Origin: JBDSZL01 sp039925145
GTDB lineage: Bacteria > Acidobacteriota > Vicinamibacteria > Vicinamibacterales > SCN-69-37
Assembly (NCBI GenBank): GCA_039925145.1
Contig: JBDSZL010000043.1
Coordinates: 1-30,004 of the forward strand
Reading direction: 5' to 3'
Length of the DNA: 30,004 nt
Part shown: positions 7,388 through 15,800 of the stretch, piece by piece
Position numbering within the stretch: position 1 is the first letter of the stretch
Layout: the number at the start of each line of letters is the position of its first letter
Position numbers and translations under genes: made by a program
The notes under the pieces: model-generated
Seen by the model: the letters and a program-made list of their open reading frames with translations, nothing else
Told to the model about the DNA's origin: nothing
Databases searched by the model: none

Positions 7388-8692
7388 CTACTCCATTACT
7401 GCCTGTGCCACTGCGTTGTCGAAGTCGTACTGACGAGCTCTGCTTGGGGTCTGCACGAAAAGAACCGCAACCATCTGTTCCTTTCGGCTGACCCACCAAT
7501 AGGTGCCGAAGGCGCCGTCCCAGCCGTAGCTGCCGTCTGGCTTGCGGACCCGCGCCTCCGTGGCATTGAGGATCACCTCGCCGCCCAGGCCGAATCCGAC
7601 GCCCTTCGGTGCACGGCCACTCTGACCGTTGAAGAGATCGCCCACGTTGTTGCTCAACATCACGTCGACCGTCCAGGGGCTCAGAATGCGCTTCCCGTTC
7701 AGTTCGCCTCCATTGCACAGCATCTGTGCGAACTGGAGGTAATCTTCCGCGCTCGACGTGAGGCCCGCAGCACCGGAAAAGTAGGCCTGCGAGCGAGCTC
7801 TGACCACTGCATCGGGCTTCTGCAAGCCCGTCGGGGTCCGGTTGTATCTCGTGGCGAGCCGTGATTCTTCTTTTTCCGGGACGTTGAACCAGGTGCTGTT
7901 CATCCCCAGCGGTTCGAACAGACGCTGCCGCAGAAATTGGTCGAACGGGAGTCCTGAGGCGATCTCGACAATGCGGCCCAGCGTGTCGAACCCAACCCCG
8001 CCGCTGTACCGCCACTGCGTGCCGGGCTGAAAATCAAGAGCGATCGCCCCCAGCCGAGGGATGACATCCGCAAGGGTGTCGGTCGGCGTGCGGGCCTGGG
8101 TCAATTTCTGAACATCCGGGCTTGTCAGGCCGCCGCTGGCGAGGCCGGACGTGTGAGTCAGCAGGTCGATGATCGTGATGTCGTGGTTCGCGGGAACCGT
8201 GTAGTACGGCGGTCCGCTCTCGGGCCCTCCGTCAGCCATGGGCACCGCTGCGCGCGCCGCCGCCGCCACCGCCACCTTCGCGTTCTTGAACTCGGGAATG
8301 TACTTCGAAACCGGGTCGGTCAGTTTCAGCTTGCCGTCGTCCAACAGGATCATGATGGCGGCGGCCGTGATGGGCTTCGATGACGATGCCAGCCGGAACA
8401 GCGCGTCCTTCGTCATCGCCTTCTTGGATTCGATGTCCATCAACCCGTTTGCCTCGAAGTGGACCATCCGTCCACGCCGCGCCACGATGGTCACCGCGCC
8501 GGAGATGTTCTTCTCCTCCACGAGCCGCATGATCGTCTGATGCACACGCTGCAGCCGTTCGGTGGACAAACCGACGTCCTCGGGTTTGGCGGTTGGCAGC
8601 GACGCCCCCACGAGCGGCAACGACAGAAGAGGGATAAGGCAGGCAGCCCAAAGCCTGCCACGGTGGCGGAAAGTTGAAGTGAATGTAGTCAT
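7388..8692 (-). CDS. Secreted serine hydrolase of the class C beta-lactamase / penicillin-binding fold
   Basis: A 434-aa protein with an N-terminal signal region (residues about 12-32, hydrophobic, ending GAS). The catalytic SxxK is S103-S-S-K106 in FRLASSSKPITA. The second motif is Y229-S-G in WRYSGGVGFDTLGRIVE, in place of the usual Tyr-x-Asn but common in esterase-like members. The third element lies in YGWDGAFGTYWW near the C-terminus. Typical family wording such as LLTHTSGL and GLTSSAEDYLQFAQMLCNGG is present. Members include esterases, D-aminopeptidases and true beta-lactamases; sequence alone does not decide, and esterase/peptidase activity is more common outside dedicated resistance loci. 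It is 150 bp downstream of the histidine kinase on the same strand, so co-transcription is possible but not required. Confidence 0.88.
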   Translation of the reverse strand: MTTFTSTFRHRGRLWAACLIPLLSLPLVGASLPTAKPEDVGLSTERLQRVHQTIMRLVEEKNISGAVTIVARRGRMVHFEANGLMDIESKKAMTKDALFRLASSSKPITAAAIMILLDDGKLKLTDPVSKYIPEFKNAKVAVAAAARAAVPMADGGPESGPPYYTVPANHDITIIDLLTHTSGLASGGLTSPDVQKLTQARTPTDTLADVIPRLGAIALDFQPGTQWRYSGGVGFDTLGRIVEIASGLPFDQFLRQRLFEPLGMNSTWFNVPEKEESRLATRYNRTPTGLQKPDAVVRARSQAYFSGAAGLTSSAEDYLQFAQMLCNGGELNGKRILSPWTVDVMLSNNVGDLFNGQSGRAPKGVGFGLGGEVILNATEARVRKPDGSYGWDGAFGTYWWVSRKEQMVAVLFVQTPSRARQYDFDNAVAQAVME

Positions 8693-8841
8693 GGACTAAT
8701 TCTTTGTGAGAAAGCCGCGTTCGAGTCTCATTTTCTGATCCTGGGCTGGTTAGTCGTTGGAGTATATACACCAAAACGCGGCTGTCATCCCGATGAACCG
8801 CGCCCACCGCCGACGGGACCTATCGTGCGCTTCTCGTTCCT

Positions 8842-11340
8842 TCAAGGAGTGGTGGCTGAGGATGCCAGCTCGGGTTCGGCTGACGGTTCGGGGGTGACCG
8901 CGTCCTGTTCCACGGCCGCGTACAGCAGCCGGGGATTGATCGGCTTCGCCAGGTATCCGTCCATGCCCGCCTGCAGGCAGCGTTCGCGATCGCTGCTCAT
9001 GGCATGCGCTGTCATGGCCACGATCCGTGTGTGACGCCCCGACCCGCGCTCGCGCTCCCGAATCGCGCCCGTGGCCTCGATTCCACCCATCACGGGCATC
9101 TGCAAATCCATCAACACCACGTCGAACGTGTCGTGTTCGAGCCGCGTCAACGCTTCTTGTCCATTCTCAGCAACGACCACGTCGTGACCCCGCCGGTTGA
9201 GCAGACCGACGGCGACGCGCTGGTTGATCCGGTTGTCTTCGACGAGCAAGACATGGCAGCGCACGCCGCTGCTGCCCTTGGCCAGACCGCCCGCATCCGA
9301 TCGCGATAGCTTGGACCCCGAGCTTCCAGGCGTGACCGTGCTGATGGCCTGCTGGATGGCGGCGCGGAGGGCATCGGCGTCGATCGGCTTGACCAGATAG
9401 GCTTTGATGCCGAGCTCGGCGCACCGGGATGAATCGCCAAACTCCCCCGAGGAGGTCAGCATCATCACCGTCGCACGCGAGAGGACCGGTTGCGCCGAAA
9501 TTTCGGAGGCGACGCTGAAGCCGTCCATGTCCGGCATGTTGGCATCGAGCAAGACAAGATCGAAGGGCCGCTTGCCTTCCGCGGCCGCCGTCATGGCCTG
9601 CATGGCATCGCGACCACTTCCGACGGCCGTCCCCGTCAAGCCCCACCGGGCGACCTGCTCCGACAGGATTCGGCGATTCACGTCGTTGTCGTCGACAATG
9701 AGGACATTCAGATTGAGCGGGAGCGGCGGCGCCGCCACTTCCTGAGCCTCGTCTGCCAGTTCGAGGACGACCGTGAAGTGGAAGGTACTGCCCGCGCCCG
9801 GCTCGCTCTCGACCCAGATGCGCCCGCCCATCAACTGCACCAGCGTCGACGAGATCGTCAGCCCCAGGCCTGTGCCGCCAAAGCGGCGGGTCGTCGACCC
9901 GTCCGCCTGACGGAAGGGCTCGAAGATGGTTTCGTGCTTGTCCGCCGGAATGCCGATGCCCGTATCGGACACGCTGATGTGCAAGAGACTGCGATTCCCT
10001 TCGCGAGAGTCCTCACGCGCGGCCACGAACACGTGGCCCTTGGTCGTGAACTTCAGCGCGTTGCCGACCAGATTCGAGAGAATCTGCTGGAACCGCGTGG
10101 GATCGCCCAGCACGGTCGACGGCACGCCGGGCGCACACTCGCAGATGAGCTCTAATCCCTTGTCGCTGGCCGCGAGAGCGAAGCCCTTGAGCGCGTTCGC
10201 GATCGTCGTGCGGGGCGAAAACGGGACCGTCTCGAGGTCGAGCCGCCGCGACTCGATTTTCGAGAAATCAAGGATGTCGTTGAGGATGGCCAGCAGGATG
10301 TCAGCGGAGTTACGGACCGTTTCGAGATGACCTCGCTGGTCGGGCTGGAGCGTGCCGTCGAGCACCAGATCGGTCATGCCGATGATGCCGTTCATCGGCG
10401 TCCGGATCTCGTGGCTCATGTTCGCCAGGAACTCGCTCTTGGCGCGGCTGCCCTCCATGGCCTTATCGCGAGCGGCCTCGAGACCGGTGTTGGCGTCGCG
10501 GAGCTCAACCGTGCGCGCATCGACGGTTCGCTCGAGATCGGCTTGCTGGGCAAGCAACTGCCGGTCCCGCTGCTGAATCTGCGTCAGCATGTCGTTGAAC
10601 CCTCCAACGAGCTCCCCGATTTCATCGGCGCCTTGCCCCGCGGCGCGCAGGTCGTACCGGCTTTCCTGTGTGACCTGGCGCGTGATGGCGGTCAAGTTCA
10701 GCAGCGGGCGCGAGATCACACGCTGTAGCAGGAACGCCAGCAGGAAGGCCACGACCGATGAGCCGACGGTCACCAGTCCAATGGTGCGCGCGAAGGAGAC
10801 AGCCCGTTGACGGACGGCAGTGGTGGCCGACCGCACCCAGACACCGCCGAGGGCTTCCTCATTGAGCCGTATCGGCCGCGTGACGACCAGACCGTCAGCG
10901 GCGAACCGACTGGAGGTGACACTGGTCCTTATCGCGGATATCTCGTCGGCGTCCGGGCGGGGCTGCTGCGGTGCCGGCACTGGTCCAGTCGTGCCACGCC
11001 CCGCGGCCGAGGCGCCCGTACCGCGATCGTACCGCGCAAAGGGCTGGGCATCCGCGCCGTAGACGATGGCCGATTCGATGTCGTGCTGAGTCGATAGCGA
11101 CGAAAGGACTTCGACCGCGGCGGCCGGATCCGAGAACGAGACGGCGGCGGTGGTGTCTCGCGCGATGCTCTCGGCGAGCATCCCGGTTTCGAGATCCAGA
11201 CGCTCACGCGAACTGGACACGTCATAGACCAGAATGATCGCGCCGGCGACCACAAGGGACGCGGCGCTCGTGATGACACCGAGCGCGGTCAACTTTCGCG
11301 CCAGCGAGAACCTTCCAACGAACGCGGATACTCTGGTCAT
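8842..11340 (-). CDS. CHASE8-type hybrid histidine kinase with two receiver domains
   Basis: An 832-aa membrane sensor. Helices at about 15-38 and 186-207 flank a periplasmic domain resembling CHASE8 (SIARDTTAAVSFSDPAAAVEVL). A HAMP domain follows (about 208-262), then a coiled linker (263-300), and the dimerisation domain with phospho-acceptor His310 (FLANMSHEIRTPMNGI). The ATP-binding domain has N box NALKFT, G1 DTGIGI and G2 GGTGLGL. Two receiver domains follow, with phospho-acceptors Asp599 (LLDANMPDMDG) and Asp745 (LMDLQMPVMGG). All key residues are intact. The ATG overlaps the YfiR stop as ATGA, so translation is probably coupled. No HPt or output gene is visible in the window, so phosphotransfer must leave this locus. 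Confidence 0.93.
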   Translation of the reverse strand: MTRVSAFVGRFSLARKLTALGVITSAASLVVAGAIILVYDVSSSRERLDLETGMLAESIARDTTAAVSFSDPAAAVEVLSSLSTQHDIESAIVYGADAQPFARYDRGTGASAAGRGTTGPVPAPQQPRPDADEISAIRTSVTSSRFAADGLVVTRPIRLNEEALGGVWVRSATTAVRQRAVSFARTIGLVTVGSSVVAFLLAFLLQRVISRPLLNLTAITRQVTQESRYDLRAAGQGADEIGELVGGFNDMLTQIQQRDRQLLAQQADLERTVDARTVELRDANTGLEAARDKAMEGSRAKSEFLANMSHEIRTPMNGIIGMTDLVLDGTLQPDQRGHLETVRNSADILLAILNDILDFSKIESRRLDLETVPFSPRTTIANALKGFALAASDKGLELICECAPGVPSTVLGDPTRFQQILSNLVGNALKFTTKGHVFVAAREDSREGNRSLLHISVSDTGIGIPADKHETIFEPFRQADGSTTRRFGGTGLGLTISSTLVQLMGGRIWVESEPGAGSTFHFTVVLELADEAQEVAAPPLPLNLNVLIVDDNDVNRRILSEQVARWGLTGTAVGSGRDAMQAMTAAAEGKRPFDLVLLDANMPDMDGFSVASEISAQPVLSRATVMMLTSSGEFGDSSRCAELGIKAYLVKPIDADALRAAIQQAISTVTPGSSGSKLSRSDAGGLAKGSSGVRCHVLLVEDNRINQRVAVGLLNRRGHDVVVAENGQEALTRLEHDTFDVVLMDLQMPVMGGIEATGAIRERERGSGRHTRIVAMTAHAMSSDRERCLQAGMDGYLAKPINPRLLYAAVEQDAVTPEPSAEPELASSATTP

Positions 11341-11882
11341 AATCCCACAATCCTTGCCATGCTCAGCAGCTTGGAGCTGATCTGCAGCCGTGCGCGAGCC
11401 GCCGCCGTCGGGTTGACGGCAAACCGCAACCTCCCGTCGTCGACAAACAGATTCGCGATGCCACCACGCTCGGCGAAATCTGACAGGGCGCCCACGGTGA
11501 AGATGGGGCGATTCGAGGTCGCGCGAATCAGAAGTTGCGCGCTGTCGGCGTTGAGGTCCGCTCCGTACAACAGGGCGCAGTCATCGAAGTTTCCGGTGAG
11601 AGTCACCTTTCGGACCGAGATGCTGCGGCCGTTGATCGCACCCTGCGTCAACCCAGTAAGCGCTTTGGCGACCCTGCCGCTGTCTCCAGCCACGCAGACG
11701 ACGATGGTGGCGCCCTCCGGCAGGACCTCGAGCGGCCATGTCGTGAACTTCACGAAATTCACGAGGTACCCAGCTGTCACTTCGGGCACTGACTGAACCT
11801 GGAGCGCGGGCGCAGCCGCACCCGTGGTGATCCCAACGAAAGCGAGGGCCACCAAGGCGGCCGATCGGGTTAGGGCACCCAT
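11337..11882 (-). CDS. YfiR-like (DUF4154) periplasmic protein, copy 1
   Basis: The 181-aa protein starts at ATG 11882; a frame open further upstream to 12065 lacks the signal peptide at its start, so it is not used. Residues 1-26 are a signal peptide. The rest carries the DUF4154 pattern: TAGYLVNFVKFTTWP (36-50), IVVCVAGD with Cys63, DDCALLYG with Cys102, PIFTVGALSDFAERGGIANL, and RLRFAVNPTAAARARLQISS near the end. YfiR in Pseudomonas is a periplasmic repressor of the membrane diguanylate cyclase YfiN; here no GGDEF gene is adjacent and the partner is probably the kinase, whose start overlaps this stop by ATGA. Paralogous to copy 2 just upstream. Confidence 0.9.
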   Translation of the reverse strand: MGALTRSAALVALAFVGITTGAAAPALQVQSVPEVTAGYLVNFVKFTTWPLEVLPEGATIVVCVAGDSGRVAKALTGLTQGAINGRSISVRKVTLTGNFDDCALLYGADLNADSAQLLIRATSNRPIFTVGALSDFAERGGIANLFVDDGRLRFAVNPTAAARARLQISSKLLSMARIVGL

Positions 11883-11905
11883 CGCAGCTCCGCGCGTGCG
11901 CGGAT
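11870..11905 (-). pseudogene. Fossil of the TonB receptor 3' end overlapping YfiR copy 1
   Basis: In the frame ending at TAA 11870-11872 the last codons read RAELRWVP, matching the intact receptor's end RVELRWTN. Each overlaps the following yfiR-like ATG by exactly 13 nt (11870-11882 and 12675-12687). The bases GAGCTGCGATGG are identical at the two sites. This is best explained by duplication of the receptor-tail/YfiR junction. How far the homology extends upstream is unclear. Confidence 0.55.
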
Positions 11906-12135
11906 CAGGGTAGCCATCCCGAGAGCTCGAGGCATGATCCTCGCCATTCGGTTCTGGACAGTGCAGGTGCCGAACCGTACATCGGCCGTCCCTCGTCTCC
12001 GAGACCGAGGGCAGGGGAGGCCGGATTCGTTGATGGGTTCGGATTGCGACGGTCGCGGGGGACATCGTTCAGCACCGGTCAGAGCCTTCCAAGTTACGGT
12101 TGTGTCGTTCGGGTGACGGATCTGCTCGCGAAGTC

Positions 12136-12687
12136 TCACGGCCCCACGATTTTGGCCAAGCTCAGCAGCTTGGAACTGATTTGCATTCGCGCGCGGCTTG
12201 CTGCTCCGGCATTGACCGCAAACCGCAGCCTCCCGTTATCGAGGAAGAAGTTCGCGATACCACCATGCTCGGCGAAATCCGTGGCATCACTGACGGTCAG
12301 GATGGGAAGTCTCGAGGTCGTTTGTATCAGCCGTGCCGCGCGGTTGCGGTCGGGCTCCGCTGCGTAGATCACATGGCAGCCGTCTAACGGACCGTCCAAA
12401 GTCGCGCGACGAACCGTCAACGGGTGGCCGTTGATCGGGTGGTTCTGCGTCAGTTGTCCAAGCGCATCGGCCACCAAACCGTTGCCCGCCACGCACACCA
12501 CGATGGTGGTGCCGTCCGACAGGGCGTCGAACGGCCAGCTGGTGTACTTCACGAAATTGACCAGGTATGCCGCTGCCAGTTGGTGAGCCGATACGTCCTG
12601 CGCCTGCAGCCGGGCAGCGCCAAGCCCCGCTGCACAGCCGCCAACGGTCAGAACTACCAGGACACACGACCGAATTAGTTGGTCCAT
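12136..12687 (-). CDS. YfiR-like (DUF4154) periplasmic protein, copy 2
   Basis: The 183-aa protein starts at ATG 12687, inside the last codons of the TonB receptor (13-nt overlap). The longer frame back to 12951 lies within the receptor and is not real. Signal peptide residues 1-30, then AAAYLVNFVKYTSWPF (38-53), IVVCVAGN with Cys65, GCHVIYAAEP with Cys104, and RLRFAVNAGAASRARMQISS. Overall organisation and many residues match copy 1, so these are tandem paralogues. The protein presumably works in the periplasm between the receptor and the kinase. A 253-nt gap separates the two copies and carries the receptor-tail fossil. Confidence 0.9.
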   Translation of the reverse strand: MDQLIRSCVLVVLTVGGCAAGLGAARLQAQDVSAHQLAAAYLVNFVKYTSWPFDALSDGTTIVVCVAGNGLVADALGQLTQNHPINGHPLTVRRATLDGPLDGCHVIYAAEPDRNRAARLIQTTSRLPILTVSDATDFAEHGGIANFFLDNGRLRFAVNAGAASRARMQISSKLLSLAKIVGP

Positions 12688-14675
12688 CGCAGCTCGACGC
12701 GCAGGCTGCGAGGCACGCCTGGCGTCGCCAGGCTTGGGCCTGGGGGTTGCCCGAAAAACTCGCCGTGATGTGCGGTGAGAAGATTCTGAGCGACGGCGGC
12801 CGCGGTCAGACGGCTGCTCAGTCTGAACTCGGCTCTGGCATCCAGCCGGGTGTAGGCGGGGATGTTGAAGACCCGGAGGCGCCCGACGCGTGACACCCAG
12901 GCGCCAACGTGCACTCCCGGGCGAACAGAGAACGTGGAACGGACCTGCCACTGGTGCCCCGGAGCACTGCCGTCGGTGTTCGCCGCGTTGGTGTCTTGGC
13001 TGGCCGGATCCGTCTCACCGGTCAGGTGCAGGCGGGTGTAGGACCCGTCAAGTTGCCACTGGGGCAGCGGCTGCCACTGCCCGTTCACTTCGATCCCGCT
13101 TGCCCAAGCCCGGAGGAGGTTCGATACCGTGGCACCTGCGAGCAGGTGCATTGGCGCGGGTGTCATTTCGAGCGACGGCTCGAACGGCTCGAGCGTTGGT
13201 AACCCATCATACGCACCGGTGAAGACCGTCGCCTCGACCGATGCCTTCGACGCGAGCCGGATGCGATAGCCTCCCTCCAATTGAGTAAATTGTTCGGATG
13301 CGGAGTCAGGATTAGCCACGAATGCCACGACGATCGGCAGACCTGGCCCGGGCAGGACCTCAGCGTTGAGACGCAGTTCGCGGTCCCCCATTGCTGGCGT
13401 GCGGCGCGTTCGCGACGCCGCCGCCCACAAACGCTGGGCGGGCGACACCGTCCAGAGGACGCGCGCCGATGGCATCAGGCCCCAGCCGGCAAACGTGTCG
13501 TGCTCCACTTTCGCGCCGAGCGTCAGGGAGACGTCGCTCACCGCTGCGATCTCGTCCTGAAGAAACAGGTTGAAAGTCCGGAGTCGAGACGTGCCCATCT
13601 GCAGGGTGAGCGTGGAGTCAGTCGAGATGTCCGCTTGGCGAAACCCGCCTCCGAATATGACGCCCTGTCGGGAGCCGACGGCCGTTTCGTACTGCACATC
13701 GATATCATTCGTGTGATCGAGTGCCGTGATAACCGTTTCGTCGCGGGAGAAGGTGGAGTGAAATCCCTGTATCTGCAGTACCGTTCCGGCCGCGCTCGTG
13801 CGGGTCCAACGACCTTGCACGCTGCCACTCTCGCCTCTCGAGACGCCATCCCTGAACGGCAAGGCCGCCGGATCCAGACTCGTGAGCAGCTTCACTCCCG
13901 GCCGTGTCCGGGCGGTGGTAACCAGCCCCTGCACCAGGAGCGCATCGGTGCCGCGGGACCAGTCGACCCTCGCTCCACCCATCATCGAGTGCCAGCGGTC
14001 GGACGGTACGGTCGACTCGACCTGCTTGGTCCCGCCGAAACCGGACCATTGAGAAAACACGCGATACGCAGTGTTGCCTCGTGTTCCCCCATAACGGACG
14101 CTCGTACGTTCGTGCTCAAAGGTGCCGGCGGCGACCTCGGCCACGACTCCCTGTGTGTCGCTGGCTGGCCGGGTGACGATGTTGATCACCCCGTTGACGG
14201 CGTTGGCCCCCCACATGGCGCCGCCAGGGCCCCGGATGATCTCGATCCGGTCGATGTCCTGAACCATCAGGTCCTGCATGTCCCAGAACACACCGGAAAA
14301 GCCTCGCGTGTACACCGAGCGACCGTCGATTAGCACGAGCAGCTTGTTGCTGTATTGGAAATTAAATCCGCGAATCGAAACCGCCCACTGGCTGGCACCA
14401 AGTCTCGCGACCTGAACGCCCGGGGCTAGCCTCAGAATCTCGGGCAGCAACGTCAGCCCGGACTGGCGGATGTCATGACGGGTGATCACGTAGATCGCGG
14501 CCGGCGCGTCCTCGGCGCGCTGGCTCCTGCGCGCGACCGACGTCACGTGGACGTCCATCAAGTCTTCGAGACTCGGGAGCAGCGAATCAGCGGGCGTACT
14601 CTGGGCCCCGGCAGGTGTGGCCGAGCCGATCATCACGCCGGAAAGTAGGAGCGCGAGCAAAATTGTCTTCGTCAT
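12675..14675 (-). CDS. TonB-dependent outer-membrane receptor
   Basis: Starting at ATG 14675 the protein has 666 aa; an extra 21 residues from 14738 precede the signal peptide and are excluded. Residues 1-24 form a signal peptide (ending AGAQ). The next segment (SLEDLMDVHVTSVARRSQ, about 35-52) is the conserved leader of this receptor subgroup and likely contacts TonB. The plug spans about 55-170 with WAVSIRGFN, LLVLIDGRSVYTRGFSGVFW and RIEIIRGPGGAMWGANAVNG. A beta-barrel follows to a terminal ELRWTN. Ligand is unknown. Closeness to YfiR and a hybrid kinase suggests that this receptor signals as well as, or instead of, only importing. Confidence 0.92.
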   Translation of the reverse strand: MTKTILLALLLSGVMIGSATPAGAQSTPADSLLPSLEDLMDVHVTSVARRSQRAEDAPAAIYVITRHDIRQSGLTLLPEILRLAPGVQVARLGASQWAVSIRGFNFQYSNKLLVLIDGRSVYTRGFSGVFWDMQDLMVQDIDRIEIIRGPGGAMWGANAVNGVINIVTRPASDTQGVVAEVAAGTFEHERTSVRYGGTRGNTAYRVFSQWSGFGGTKQVESTVPSDRWHSMMGGARVDWSRGTDALLVQGLVTTARTRPGVKLLTSLDPAALPFRDGVSRGESGSVQGRWTRTSAAGTVLQIQGFHSTFSRDETVITALDHTNDIDVQYETAVGSRQGVIFGGGFRQADISTDSTLTLQMGTSRLRTFNLFLQDEIAAVSDVSLTLGAKVEHDTFAGWGLMPSARVLWTVSPAQRLWAAASRTRRTPAMGDRELRLNAEVLPGPGLPIVVAFVANPDSASEQFTQLEGGYRIRLASKASVEATVFTGAYDGLPTLEPFEPSLEMTPAPMHLLAGATVSNLLRAWASGIEVNGQWQPLPQWQLDGSYTRLHLTGETDPASQDTNAANTDGSAPGHQWQVRSTFSVRPGVHVGAWVSRVGRLRVFNIPAYTRLDARAEFRLSSRLTAAAVAQNLLTAHHGEFFGQPPGPSLATPGVPRSLRVELRWTN

Positions 14676-14925
14676 GGGCTGTAGAAGCCACAAGGCTGCA
14701 GATCGCGAGCCAGGCAAGAAGTCCGGACAATTCCCCACTCGGGGGCCCTACACGCCCATGAATGACGGTTCTGTAATGCAGTACCCAGATCTGTGCGATA
14801 CGCCGATGACGACGGCGAGGGGGGGGACGTCTCTGAAATGCCCGGCAGTCCACACGGCCGACCAGGCGCGTGTTTTGACCACGGGGAAGACGCGCGGGGC
14901 CAGTCGGCGCAGGCCCTCGCAAGCC

Positions 14926-14953
14926 GTCCGCAATTTGTATACAGATTTCGGAC
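14926..14953. repeat. Palindromic element A (GTATAC core)
   Basis: A 28-bp near-palindrome with outer arms GTCCG / CGGAC and a TTTGTATACAGA centre. It lies 6 nt beyond the stop of the HigA-like gene, between that gene and the receptor. The rest of 14676-14959 shows no gene. Two similar elements occur at 22442-22469 and 26642-26670; A and B also agree in the roughly 20 bases that follow. It could be a dispersed palindrome, a terminator-like hairpin or an operator (TTGTATACA resembles GntR-type sites). Confidence 0.7.
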
Positions 14954-14959
14954 AGGATT

Positions 14960-15280
14960 TCAGGCCACCAGAACCCTCGCACGACCAGTTGCGCGCGCGC
15001 GTGGCTTCACGACAATCTCCACGTCGCTGCCCAGCAGCACGAGGAACCGCACGAGTCGATCGAGCGAAAACCCGGCCAGTCGCCCTCGGACCAGAGCCGA
15101 GACCTTCGGCTGGTCGATCTTCAGAAGTTCTGCGGCGGCGGCTTGAGTCAATCCCCGCTTGGCGATGAGCACCCCAACCTTGCGTGCGAGCTCCGCCTTG
15201 GCCAGCGCCTCGGCCGGACGCGGATGGCCGAGGTCCTCGAAGACATTGCCGCTCCCGACGATGTAGTCCTTGCGCGCCAT
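14960..15280 (-). CDS. XRE-family antitoxin (HigA-like)
   Basis: A 106-aa protein. Residues about 30-90 form an XRE helix-turn-helix: LIAKRGLTQAAAAELLKIDQ then PKVSALVRGRLAGFSLDRL. The C-terminus ends with a basic tail (KPRARATGRARV). The start codon is 4 nt after the toxin stop, with GGAG in the preceding toxin codons, so translation is coupled. In HigBA systems this protein neutralises the toxin and represses the operon by binding its own promoter. The order toxin-then-antitoxin matches HigBA and related RelE-superfamily pairs with an HTH antitoxin. Confidence 0.88.
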   Translation of the reverse strand: MARKDYIVGSGNVFEDLGHPRPAEALAKAELARKVGVLIAKRGLTQAAAAELLKIDQPKVSALVRGRLAGFSLDRLVRFLVLLGSDVEIVVKPRARATGRARVLVA

Positions 15281-15284
15281 CGGT

Positions 15285-15644
15285 CTACTCCTTCTTCTGG
15301 CTGATCTCGACGGCCTGTTTCAGCCGTCGCTTGATCAGCTCGACGTCCACCTTCGGTGTGGCGATCCCGCTCTTCGATTTCTTCTGGAACGCGTGCAGCA
15401 CGAAGACGCAATCGGCAAATCGAACGGAGTACACCGAGCGAAACGTGTCCCCGCGGTGATCCGACACGACCTCCAGGATGCCGGATCCCAGTCCCTTCAG
15501 CGGCTTGGCTGACACGTGCTTGTCGCCACGCTGTGCCAGATAGATCGCGTAGCCCATCTCGTCCTGCACACCGGCCGGGAACGTCTTCAGCTCCCGAAGC
15601 GAATCGCCGAGCCAGATCACGGCCTTCAAAGGCGACGCTGGCAT
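15285..15644 (-). CDS. RelE-superfamily toxin of the HigB / Gp49-like type (DUF891)
   Basis: A 119-aa protein. It carries the DUF891 pattern: AIYLAQRGDKHVSAKPLKGL, then FRSVYSVRFADCVFVLHAF, QKKSKSG and TPKVDVELIKRRLKQA. Family members are ribosome-dependent mRNA endonucleases that inhibit growth until bound by the antitoxin. Paired with the downstream XRE antitoxin with a 4-nt gap. No frame damage is visible, so the pair appears complete, which is notable in a window with many broken genes. Activity is inferred from family. Confidence 0.88.
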   Translation of the reverse strand: MPASPLKAVIWLGDSLRELKTFPAGVQDEMGYAIYLAQRGDKHVSAKPLKGLGSGILEVVSDHRGDTFRSVYSVRFADCVFVLHAFQKKSKSGIATPKVDVELIKRRLKQAVEISQKKE

Positions 15645-15654
15645 CGCTGACTAT

Positions 15655-15672
15655 CATGCCATATCTGGCATG
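15655..15672. promoter_or_regulatory. Inverted repeat upstream of toxin-antitoxin operon, likely operator
   Basis: Arms CATGCCA / TGGCATG with a 4-nt TATC spacer, ending 11 bp before the toxin ATG. On the minus strand GTGACA and GATAGT flank it at about 15-bp spacing, which could be weak -35 and -10 boxes. An operator overlapping the promoter is usual for HigA-type autorepression. The TSS would be close to the ATG, so the message might be nearly leaderless. Box assignment is tentative. Confidence 0.5.
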
Positions 15673-15800
15673 TCACGTCGGGATACCCTCGCGACGACGC
15701 GCGCCCCAACCTGTGCGCTGTGGGCCGTCCTCACAGTAGACTTCGAGCGGCGGCGCGTCGCAGCCCCGAGCCGAACATTTCGCTGCTGAAGGAGAAACTG

